Of a stretch of DNA of 40,252 bases, positions 34,329 through 40,252 are shown one piece after another; position 1 is the stretch's first letter, and each line of letters opens with the position of its first letter. The notes beneath the pieces were generated by a model, which was not told the DNA's origin, searched no databases, and worked only from the letters and a program-made list of their open reading frames with translations. The DNA is from Cereibacter johrii (GTDB taxonomy: Bacteria; Pseudomonadota; Alphaproteobacteria; Rhodobacterales; Rhodobacteraceae), in contig NZ_MABH01000138.1 in the NCBI RefSeq assembly GCF_001720585.1, positions 1-40,252 on the forward strand, written 5' to 3'. The position numbers were made by a program, and so were the translations under genes.

Positions 34329-34855
34329 GACGTCTTCTCCTTGCCGGCCTTCTCGCCGTCCTACCGGCCCTGCCTGCCCTGGCGGAGGGCGTGCGCGTTG
34401 CGGCGCCGGCCGGCTACTGCATCGTCCGCGAGCCCGGCACCGGGCCCGGCCTCGTGCTGATGGGGCGGTGCGCGGGCGTGACCGATCGCCCGCCTGCGGT
34501 TCTGACCGCAACGGTCGGCACGCCCGGCTCGGGCATCGACGTGGCGCGGCGGGGGCAGGATCTGGCGGCCTATTTCCAGTCGGCGGCGGGGCGCAAGGCG
34601 CTGAGCGCCTCGGGCCGTGCCGGAAGCGTGCAGGTTCTCGAGGCGCTGGGTCGGGGGAAGGCCTTCCTGATCCGGATCCGGGACCGGAGCCGCGGGGCGC
34701 CGCCGGAGAGCTGGCGCGCGGTGCTCACGCTGAACGGGCGGATGGTGACGCTGACGGCCTCGGGCACGGGGAAGGCCCCGCTCGGGCGCGAGAACGGCAA
34801 GCGCCTGATGGTGAGCTTCGTCGATGCGATGGAAGCGGCGAACCGGAACCGTTAG
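34325..34855 (+). CDS. Small exported protein of unknown function
   Basis: A 176-aa protein with a strong signal peptide (MRRLLLAGLLAVLPALPALA, cut probably before EGVRVA). The mature part has two Cys (GYCIVRE and GRCAGV) about 20 residues apart that may form a disulfide, and a beta-rich pattern ending RLMVSFVDAMEAANRNR. I do not recognise a family. The ATG at 34325 is chosen for the signal peptide; only GAGG at close range precedes it, and it overlaps the stop of a 23-codon upstream frame, so coupled translation is possible. Confidence 0.7.
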   Translation: MRRLLLAGLLAVLPALPALAEGVRVAAPAGYCIVREPGTGPGLVLMGRCAGVTDRPPAVLTATVGTPGSGIDVARRGQDLAAYFQSAAGRKALSASGRAGSVQVLEALGRGKAFLIRIRDRSRGAPPESWRAVLTLNGRMVTLTASGTGKAPLGRENGKRLMVSFVDAMEAANRNR

Positions 34856-35004
34856 CGCGCCGGCGGTTCCCACGGGAGGCCGGCTGAGAGACCACGGTCT
34901 CGGGCTCCGAAGGCGGCGCGGCAGGCGGTCACGGAGGGGGGAAAATTGGGGGAGCCGGGCGTCGGGAGGGGCCTGCCTCGGAACCGCGCGGGGCTCCGCC
35001 GGGG

Positions 35005-35030
35005 ACGACGGGCCCTGTGCCCGCCGTCGT
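35005..35030 (-). terminator. Hairpin after the 46-aa gene
   Basis: Stem ACGACGG/CCGTCGT with an inner GGC/GCC extension, 12 bases past the stop of the 46-aa gene on the minus strand. No T-run. Confidence 0.45.
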
Positions 35031-35042
35031 GACAGCGAAGGA

Positions 35043-35183
35043 TCAGTCGCGGTTGTAGTAGCCGTACATCTGCTCCAGCGCGCTCAGGTTGCGGAGCTGA
35101 CGGGTGTTCCGCTCGGGCGTGAAATAGGCCGGAACGGTCTCGGCGGCCTGAGCGGCGGTCATCGGACGGGGATCGTGTTTCAT
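35043..35183 (-). CDS. Small protein of 46 aa, unknown function
   Basis: Encodes 46 aa (MKHDPRPMTAAQAAETVPAY ... EQMYGYYNRD), hydrophilic, with a C-terminal ALEQMYGYYNRD that looks like an amphipathic helix with aromatic residues. An AAAGGAG ribosome site stands 7 nt before the ATG, so translation is very likely. An A/T-rich stretch (CGATATAAACCCC on the plus strand, near 35205-35217) lies just upstream and may be the promoter. It is divergent from the LysR gene, with two palindromes between them, a classic layout for a LysR-type regulator and its target. Confidence 0.7.
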   Translation of the reverse strand: MKHDPRPMTAAQAAETVPAYFTPERNTRQLRNLSALEQMYGYYNRD

Positions 35184-35262
35184 TGTCGTTCTCCTTTGCC
35201 CCCCGATATAAACCCCTCAATTCCGATGACTTCTCCCAAAAGGCGCATGTCACCCATGCCGT

Positions 35263-35277
35263 CGCTGCAATGCAGCG
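35263..35277. promoter_or_regulatory. Palindrome CGCTGCA-A-TGCAGCG
   Basis: Exact 7-bp arms around a single A. It sits 80 bp upstream of the 46-aa gene; candidate operator. Confidence 0.45.
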
Positions 35278-35286
35278 CGACGCGAT

Positions 35287-35305
35287 GACGCAATTTTGTT
35301 GCGTC
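35287..35305. promoter_or_regulatory. Dyad GACGCAA-TTTTG-TTGCGTC
   Basis: Exact 7-bp arms around an A/T-rich 5-base centre, 24-25 bp from the first palindrome centre. The form (dyad with an A/T core) suits a LysR-type binding site. Confidence 0.5.
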
Positions 35306-35511
35306 TTAGCGCTTGGGGAGGTGACATTCTGTCCGACGCGGCCGCGAGCCTGCGGCGCGAGGGCGCAGGCCCTGTTTCCGGGCCCGGCGACTCACTCCGG
35401 TGCCTGCCAAGGCTGTCCGGTCATAAATCCCGGACTTGCCTGTTGCTTTCCCCAATCCTGCCCGATTTGCCGCCGATGAAAGCAGGGTCCGGACAGTGCA
35501 CGGGAGCCGCC

Positions 35512-36417
35512 ATGGATCGACTGACGGAAATGGAAGCCTTCGCCATGGTGGTGGATCAGGGCGGCTTCACCGATGCGGCGCGGAAGATGGGCATCTCCAA
35601 GTCTGCCGTCTCCAAACATGTCTCGGCGCTCGAGGCGCGGCTGGGGGCGCGGCTTCTCAACCGCACCACGCGCCGGGTCTCGCCGACGGAAATCGGGCTC
35701 GCCTATTACGACCGGGCGCGGCGGGTGCTGACCGACGCGGGCGAGGCGGATGCGCTGGTGACCTCGATGCAGACCGCGCCGTCGGGGCATCTGCGCCTCT
35801 CGGTTGCTGCGGATTTCGGCGCGGCCCTGCTCACGCCGATCCTGGCGGAGTTCCTGCTGGACTATCCGGACATCACCGTGACCATGGTGCTGAGCGACCG
35901 CAGCGTGGAGCTGATCTCGGAAGGGTTCGACATGGCGATCCGCGTGGGCGATCTCGAGGATTCGAGCCTGCGCGCGCGCAAGCTGACCGAGACCACCCGG
36001 CGGATGATCGCGTCGCCGGGCTACCTCCAGCGGCACGGGCGGCCGATGAAGATCGACGACCTGAACGATCACAGGCTGCTCTATCATTCGACGCAGCCGC
36101 ACGGCAACGTCTGGCGGCTCCTGTCGCCCTCGGGCGAGCCGCGGCAGGTGCGGGCGCCGGGATGGCTGACCGTGAACGACGGCCAGTCGCTGCTCAAGGC
36201 GGTCGTTTCGGGGCTGGGCATCGCCCATCTGCCCGAGTTCCTCTTCGCGGATGCGATGCGTGCAGGGCTGGTCGAGGAGGTTCTCCCGGAGCTGCCGGTC
36301 GAGACGCTGGGCATCCATGCCATCTATCCTTCGGGCCGGTTCACCCAGCCCAAGGTGCGCGCCTTCATCGACTTCCTCGCCCGCCGCTTCCTGGAAAAGG
36401 GGCCGGTCGGACATTGA
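35512..36417 (+). CDS. LysR-family transcriptional regulator
   Basis: A 301-aa regulator. Residues 1-60 are the winged helix-turn-helix (MEAFAMVVDQGGFTDAARKM, then SKSAVSKHVSALEARLGARL); the rest is the periplasmic-binding-like effector domain (GHLRLSVAADFGAALLTPIL, YPDITVTMVLSDRSVELISEG). It belongs to the group with the start MDRLTEMEAF, related to GcvA/DsdC-like and PgrR-type regulators; the effector is unknown. The ATG at 35512 has GGGAG 5-6 nt upstream. Divergent from the 46-aa gene, its most likely target besides itself (inference). Confidence 0.92.
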   Translation: MDRLTEMEAFAMVVDQGGFTDAARKMGISKSAVSKHVSALEARLGARLLNRTTRRVSPTEIGLAYYDRARRVLTDAGEADALVTSMQTAPSGHLRLSVAADFGAALLTPILAEFLLDYPDITVTMVLSDRSVELISEGFDMAIRVGDLEDSSLRARKLTETTRRMIASPGYLQRHGRPMKIDDLNDHRLLYHSTQPHGNVWRLLSPSGEPRQVRAPGWLTVNDGQSLLKAVVSGLGIAHLPEFLFADAMRAGLVEEVLPELPVETLGIHAIYPSGRFTQPKVRAFIDFLARRFLEKGPVGH

Positions 36418-36439
36418 GGCAGGGCCCTTCCGGGCAAGG

Positions 36440-37384
36440 TCAGCCGGCGAGCAGCATGACCTCGACCCGGCGGTTGCGGGCGCGGCCTTCCTCGGTGCGG
36501 TTCGGGGCGCGCGGAGCGAGATAGCCCACGCCTTCCGCCGTCACCTGCGCCGCATCGACCCCGTGCCGCGCGATCAGCCGCTCGCGCACCGAAGCGGCGC
36601 GGGCCCGGCTGAGCGTCACATTGCCCTCGAGCCCCCCCGACGCATCGGTATGGCCCACGATCACCACGCGTCGGGCCGGATCCTCTTTCAGCCATTGGGC
36701 CAGATCCGCCAGCGCGGGATAGGCGCGGTCCTCGAGCTCGGCCGAGCCGCTGCCGAAGACCAGCTCCTCGAGCACCGCAGCCCCCGTCTCCTCGAGCCGC
36801 GGGATCAGGGTTCCGGCGGCGGGAGCGGGAGCGGAGGCGGGGGCCTCCGCGGCGATGGGCTCGTCCGGCACGGCGATGGGAGCCGCGGGCGCGGCGGTCC
36901 GCGGGAGGGCCTCGATCACCTGCACGAAGCCCGTCGCATCCGACCGGCTGATGAGGAGGCTCACGGCCTCGGCACCTTCGGCCCCGTCGCGGATCGCCGC
37001 GAAGAAGCGGAAGTCGCCCAGATCCACATGCATTTCCGGCTCGGGCAGCACATCCGTCGCATAGCGGAAGTCGAAGCCGCCGCAGCCGCGCGTCTCGCAT
37101 TGAAAGAGCGGGCGGAAGCCCTCGGCCTCCAGCGCGGCGCGGAGCGGGGTCAGAAGGTCGAGCGTCGAGGTCTCGGCCAGATCGCGCTGCCAGACGCTGC
37201 GGACGATCCGGCCCTCGATCGGGCGCACGGGCAGGCCCGCCTCGGTCCAGGGGCCGGTCGGCAGCCGGTAGCTGGCAGAGGCCTCCTCCTGCCGTTCGAC
37301 GCGCGTCCAGGGCGCGCCGAGTTCGAGCGCGGCGGCGGCTCCCGGGCAGAGGATCAGGGCGGCGAGGACGAGCTGCCGGATCAT
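36440..37384 (-). CDS. OmpA-domain envelope protein (DUF4892-like N-terminus)
   Basis: A 314-aa exported protein: signal peptide MIRQLVLAALILCPGAAA; an N-terminal region (about 20-165) with an FQCETRGCGGFDF cysteine pair, resembling DUF4892; a Pro/Ala-rich linker (165-195); and an OmpA/MotB-like peptidoglycan-binding domain (about 210-314) with VVIVGHTDASGGLEGN, LSRARAASVRERL and a final NRTEEGRARNRRVEV. It is probably tethered between outer membrane and peptidoglycan. Last gene of a minus-strand operon; its ATG overlaps the stop of the GNAT gene (ATGA). Convergent with the LysR gene. Confidence 0.85.
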   Translation of the reverse strand: MIRQLVLAALILCPGAAAALELGAPWTRVERQEEASASYRLPTGPWTEAGLPVRPIEGRIVRSVWQRDLAETSTLDLLTPLRAALEAEGFRPLFQCETRGCGGFDFRYATDVLPEPEMHVDLGDFRFFAAIRDGAEGAEAVSLLISRSDATGFVQVIEALPRTAAPAAPIAVPDEPIAAEAPASAPAPAAGTLIPRLEETGAAVLEELVFGSGSAELEDRAYPALADLAQWLKEDPARRVVIVGHTDASGGLEGNVTLSRARAASVRERLIARHGVDAAQVTAEGVGYLAPRAPNRTEEGRARNRRVEVMLLAG

Positions 37385-38091
37385 TTCAGCCGGTAGTGGT
37401 AGTGGCCCACCTCTTCCATCCCGAGCGACGCATAGAGCGCGCGGGCGGGCGCATTGGCGGTGGTGACGACGAGCGAGAACCATTCCGCGCCGGCGGCCTC
37501 GGCCCAGCAGGCGCCGCGGCGGATCATCGCCTGCGCCGAGCCGAGCCTGCGCAGCGCGGGCGTGACCTCGAGCGCATGGAGCATGGCGAACGGGCCCGCC
37601 AGCGCCACGAAGGCCGCCCCGGAGGGCCGGTCGTTCTGCCGCCCGAGCAGGCAGCATTTCGGCCCCATAACCCGCTCCATCACCGCGACGCGTTCGGGGC
37701 CGATGCCGCTCTCGGCCCAGAGGTCGCGCACGATGCCGAGCGGCGGCCAGTGCGGAAAGGCCGCCATCTGCGCGGGTGGCTCGGCCGAGAGCCGCCCCAC
37801 CGGGCAGGCATAGGCGGTGACGGGATCCACGATCCGGTAGCTGCGCGCCGCGAGCGCCGCGTCGAGCGCCTCTTCGCCCGCGCGGATCATGAAGAGCGGC
37901 TCCTGCCCGAGCGCTGCCATCGCGGCCTCGGCGGCGGGCAGATCCGCCTCCGTCCAGCTCTGCGCGGCGGTTGCGGCCGAAACGCGCTTGCCGCCGCCCC
38001 GGCCCTCGCGGATCGTCCAGGGGCCCGAGCGGTCCAGCCGCGCCGCAGGCCAGGTGGCCTCGACGGTGGCGTAGATGTCCTCTGGGGTCAT
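37381..38091 (-). CDS. GNAT-family N-acetyltransferase
   Basis: A 236-aa protein whose C-terminal half is a GNAT domain: FAMLHALEVTPALRRLGSAQ (strand 4 and the acetyl-CoA pyrophosphate loop, a variant of Q/RxxGxG/A) and NAPARALYASLGMEEVGHYH (helix 4 and strand 6). The N-terminal 110 residues are less clear and may be a second, degenerate GNAT half. The substrate is unknown. It starts 3 bases after the stop of the cinA-like gene and overlaps the OmpA gene, so it lies in the middle of a tight operon. Confidence 0.85.
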   Translation of the reverse strand: MTPEDIYATVEATWPAARLDRSGPWTIREGRGGGKRVSAATAAQSWTEADLPAAEAAMAALGQEPLFMIRAGEEALDAALAARSYRIVDPVTAYACPVGRLSAEPPAQMAAFPHWPPLGIVRDLWAESGIGPERVAVMERVMGPKCCLLGRQNDRPSGAAFVALAGPFAMLHALEVTPALRRLGSAQAMIRRGACWAEAAGAEWFSLVVTTANAPARALYASLGMEEVGHYHYRLK

Positions 38092-38094
38092 GCT

Positions 38095-38826
38095 CTAGCG
38101 CGCCTGCGGGAAGAGGGCGGCCAGCCGGGTCATCGCCTCCGAGATCCGCCCGGCATCCGTGCCGCGGATCACGAGGTTCGCGCCGAAGGCGCCGTTCTGG
38201 ACGAAGGGATAGCTGCCCATCTGCAGGTCGGGAAACTCGGCCGCGAGCGCGCCGAAGGGCCCGGCGATCTCGCCCTCTCCGCGGTCCACCCGCAGCGACT
38301 GGCTGAGCAGCGGCTGGCCCCCGATGAGCGTCGGGATGACCGAGGCCACCATCGCCTGGAAGATGTTGGGCACGCCCGCCATCACATGCACGGTGCCCAG
38401 GGTAAATCCCGGCGCGGTCGATACGGGGTTCTCGATCAGGGTGGCGCCCTCGGGGATGCGGGCCATGCGCTGCCGGGCCTCGTTGAACTCGAGCCCGGTG
38501 CGCGCGTAATGGGCGGCCAGCAGGTCGTAGGCGTCCTGCCGGATGCCGATGGGCACGCCGAAGGCCTCGGCCACGGCTTCGGCGGTGATGTCGTCGTGGG
38601 TCGGGCCGATGCCGCCCGAGGTGAAGACATGATCCCAGCGCGCGCTCAGCGCCTGGACCGCCTCGATGATGGCGGCGCGGTCGTCGGCCACGCAGCGGAT
38701 CTCGCTCAGGCGGATGCCGTGGCGGGTCAGCTCGCCGGCGAGATAATGGCTGTTCCCGTCGCGGGTGCGGCCCGAGAGGATCTCGTCTCCGATCACGAGC
38801 ATGGCGGCGGTGGGGTTCGCGGGCAT
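38095..38826 (-). CDS. CinA-like molybdopterin-binding domain protein
   Basis: A 243-aa protein consisting of the MoCF-biosynthesis-like (COG1058) domain found at the N-terminus of CinA: AAMLVIGDEILSGRTRDGNSHYLA, FTSGGIGPTHDDITAEAVA and the MARIPEGATLIENPVSTAPGF block are all present. The C-terminal NMN-deamidase domain of full CinA is missing, as is normal for this short form; ADP-ribose pyrophosphatase activity is known from some full-length relatives. GAAGGAGAAG lies just before the ATG. A sigma-70-like promoter precedes it. First gene of the cinA-like/GNAT/OmpA operon. Confidence 0.9.
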   Translation of the reverse strand: MPANPTAAMLVIGDEILSGRTRDGNSHYLAGELTRHGIRLSEIRCVADDRAAIIEAVQALSARWDHVFTSGGIGPTHDDITAEAVAEAFGVPIGIRQDAYDLLAAHYARTGLEFNEARQRMARIPEGATLIENPVSTAPGFTLGTVHVMAGVPNIFQAMVASVIPTLIGGQPLLSQSLRVDRGEGEIAGPFGALAAEFPDLQMGSYPFVQNGAFGANLVIRGTDAGRISEAMTRLAALFPQAR

Positions 38827-38849
38827 CGGCTTCTCCTTCGGATCGCTCA

Positions 38850-38878
38850 GCTATAGGCCCCGCCGCGCGGCGTTTCAA
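38850..38878 (-). promoter_or_regulatory. Sigma-70-like promoter of the cinA-like operon
   Basis: On the minus strand: TTGAAA (38878-38873), 17 bases, TATAGC (38855-38850). The start would be about 16 nt before the ATG, enough for the ribosome site. Confidence 0.6.
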
Positions 38879-38963
38879 ACCTTTCGCGGCCGGCGCAGGT
38901 ATGGCAAAGGAGCGGAACCTTGACTATCTTGAGACGACACCGAGACCAGAAGGATCAGTCCCA

Positions 38964-39782
38964 GTGGACGAGTCGCGCGGCCGCATCACCAAGAACGGCA
39001 TCAGGATCTACGAGCCCGAGGATTATGCGGGCATGCGCCGGGCCGGACGGGCCGCGGCCGAGATCCTCGATCTCGTGGGGCCGCTGGTCGTGCCCGGCGC
39101 GACCACGGCCGAGATCGACCGCTTCATCACCGACGAGATCGAGCGGCGCGGCGTCACCTCGGCCACCATCGGCTACAAGGGCTACCAGCACGCCTCCTGC
39201 ATCTCGGTCAACCATGTCGTCTGCCACGGCATTCCCGGCTCGAAGGTTCTGAAGGACGGCGACATCCTCAACATCGACGTGACGGTGATCGTGGATGGCT
39301 GGTTCGGCGACACGAGCCGGATGTATGTGGCGGGCACCCTCGGCCGCAAGGCCGAGCGGCTGCTCGAGGTCACGCATGACGCGCTGATGAAGGGCATCGA
39401 GGTCGTGAAGCCCGGCGCCACCTTCGGCGACATCGGCGCGGCGATCCAGACCTATGTCGAGAACAACCGCATGTCGGTCGTGCGCGACTTCTGCGGCCAC
39501 GGTCTCGGGCGGGTCTTCCATGCGCCGCCGAACGTGCTGCACTACGGCCGCCCCGGCACCGGGCCCGTGCTGGAAGAAGGCATGATCTTCACCATCGAGC
39601 CGATGGTGAACCTCGGCCGCCCCGAGACGAAGGTGCTCGCCGACGACTGGACCGCCGTCACCCGCGACAAATCGCTGTCGGCCCAGTTCGAACATTCGGT
39701 GGGCGTGACCGCCGACGGCTGCGAGATCTTCACCCTCTCGCCCGCCGGCCTGTTCTACCCGACCTGGCCCACAGCCGACTGA
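38964..39782 (+). CDS. map: Methionine aminopeptidase, type I
   Basis: A 272-aa enzyme that removes the first methionine from new proteins. Metal ligands and pocket are visible: HASCISVNHVVCHGIPG (His), LNIDVTVIVDGWFGDTSR (two Asp), FCGHGLGRVFHAPP (His), FTIEPMV (Glu) and AQFEHSVGV (Glu). The start used is GTG at 38964, with AAGGA 9 nt upstream and the length then normal for type I. An in-frame ATG at 38901 would add 21 residues of unclear sequence and cannot be excluded. Divergent from the cinA-like operon; ends in a good terminator. Confidence 0.94.
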   Translation: MDESRGRITKNGIRIYEPEDYAGMRRAGRAAAEILDLVGPLVVPGATTAEIDRFITDEIERRGVTSATIGYKGYQHASCISVNHVVCHGIPGSKVLKDGDILNIDVTVIVDGWFGDTSRMYVAGTLGRKAERLLEVTHDALMKGIEVVKPGATFGDIGAAIQTYVENNRMSVVRDFCGHGLGRVFHAPPNVLHYGRPGTGPVLEEGMIFTIEPMVNLGRPETKVLADDWTAVTRDKSLSAQFEHSVGVTADGCEIFTLSPAGLFYPTWPTAD

Positions 39783-39805
39783 CCCCTGCCGCCTGGCATG
39801 GATCG

Positions 39806-39836
39806 AGGCCCGCTCCCCGTGAGGCGCGGGCCTTTT
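39806..39836 (+). terminator. Intrinsic terminator of map
   Basis: Stem AGGCCCGC/GCGGGCCT, 8 bp, 12-nt loop, followed by TTTT, 23 bases past the map stop. Confidence 0.8.
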
Positions 39837-39937
39837 GCTTGGGCCAAGACCCGCATCCGGCACCGCGGACCTGACCGCGGGCAGGCTGACGTCGAGACCG
39901 TCGAGATTCGGGATGCCCCCCGCCGTCGCGGAGGGGC

Positions 39938-39964
39938 AGGCGCGCCCCTTGCCGGGGCGCGCCT
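39938..39964 (-). terminator. Terminator of the tonB gene
   Basis: Perfect 11-bp stem AGGCGCGCCCC/GGGGCGCGCCT with a 5-nt loop, 12 bases past the tonB stop on the minus strand. No clear T-run. Confidence 0.65.
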
Positions 39965-39976
39965 CGATCCGCGGCC

Positions 39977-40252
39977 TCAGCGCGCGAAGGTGATCGGCAG
40001 CGTGAAGGTATATTGCGGATCGGTCAGCGCCGCCGGCGCGGCCGGGAAGCGGCCCGCCGACTGCACCGCGCGTAGCGCGAGCTGGTCGATCCGCGGATTG
40101 CCCGACGAGCGGACCACCGACGCGCCGCCGAGCGCGCCGCCCTGCGACACCGTCAGCCGCACCGTCACCTCGCCCGACTGACCGCGCGCGCCGCGCGTGT
40201 GGCGCTGGATGCGCTTGCGGATCTCGGCGCCCCATTTCGCCGTCAGGTTCTG
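39977..40252 (-). CDS. TonB-family energy transducer, C-terminal part
   Basis: The last 91 residues of a protein that runs off the window edge. The visible part is the TonB C-terminal domain: WGAEIRKRIQRH, SGEVTVRLTVSQGGALGGAS, SSGNPRIDQLALRAVQSAG and the final YTFTLPITFAR. This domain contacts the TonB box of outer-membrane receptors and transmits energy from the ExbBD complex. The N-terminal anchor and proline-rich spacer must lie beyond 40252. Convergent with map, each with its own terminator. Confidence 0.9.
   Translation of the reverse strand, partial: QNLTAKWGAEIRKRIQRHTRGARGQSGEVTVRLTVSQGGALGGASVVRSSGNPRIDQLALRAVQSAGRFPAAPAALTDPQYTFTLPITFAR

Larger units (their letters stand above)
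35184..35511. other. Regulatory gap between the 46-aa gene and lysR-type gene
   Basis: 328 bases, with A/T-rich islands and two exact palindromes (listed separately). The frame of the LysR protein is open back to 35296, but without family similarity. This stretch should contain both divergent promoters. Confidence 0.5.

Noticed and set aside
38901-38963. ATG at 38901 as start of map
   Set aside because: Weak ribosome site and non-conserved extension; GTG at 38964 fits length and AAGGA spacing better, though not excluded.
1-40252. Insertion sequences, prophage genes, CRISPR arrays, rRNA
   Set aside because: Looked for and not seen: no transposase or integrase motifs, no regular direct-repeat arrays, no rRNA segments.

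Overview
The window is high-GC DNA (by eye about two thirds G+C or more), densely packed with genes in short operons, with frequent ATGA/GTGA start-stop overlaps. Gene content and protein style (DUF2126/alpha-E cluster, PurU, RppH, AccD-FolC, small Rhodobacter-type proteins) point to an alphaproteobacterium of the Rhodobacteraceae, probably the Rhodobacter/Cereibacter sphaeroides group. That placement comes from recall, not from a search. It looks like a chromosomal region. No transposase, integrase, phage gene or CRISPR array is visible.

Layout. (1) 158-6750: three-gene operon for a predicted peptide-ligation/tagging system (transglutaminase-DUF2126, circularly permuted ATP-grasp-alpha-E, transglutaminase). 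(2) 6866-8946: a 53-aa membrane protein and a RocB-like M20 peptidase. (3) 9116-15478: a stress block with otsB-otsA (trehalose), DUF4142, DUF3008, topoisomerase IB and an MFS exporter. (4) 15559-21150: purU, then an SsuA/NMT1-type ABC importer operon ending in a class III aminotransferase. (5) 21300-24782: DUF72 protein, a three-gene operon of tiny hydrophilic proteins, a trehalose-synthase-like GH13 enzyme, tRNA-Lys. (6) 24926-31548: dapF-mtaB-gpmI-envC-ctpA-rppH on the plus strand; gpmI carries a one-base frameshift. (7) 31718-33942: accD-folC on the minus strand. (8) 34257-40252: small secreted protein, 46-aa protein, LysR regulator, a cinA-like/GNAT/OmpA operon, map, and the 3' end of a tonB gene.

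The most striking signal is regulatory. A two-part motif GGAAC-N16/17-[C/G]GTT, matching the alphaproteobacterial general-stress (EcfG-type) promoter, stands at promoter position before otsB (one mismatch), DUF4142, DUF3008, topIB, the MFS gene, the GH13 gene and the tiny-protein operon. Trehalose synthesis, DNA topology, predicted periplasmic and hydrophilin-like proteins therefore look like one co-regulated desiccation/osmotic stress set spread over 15 kb. Whether the organism encodes the matching sigma factor cannot be seen here.

Other points of note are a possible leader peptide coupled to the GH13 gene, overlapping divergent promoters between topIB and the MFS gene with a 12-bp inverted repeat in the topIB leader, a 26-bp dispersed repeat present twice between convergent genes, and a degenerate copy of the folC 3' end just downstream of folC.
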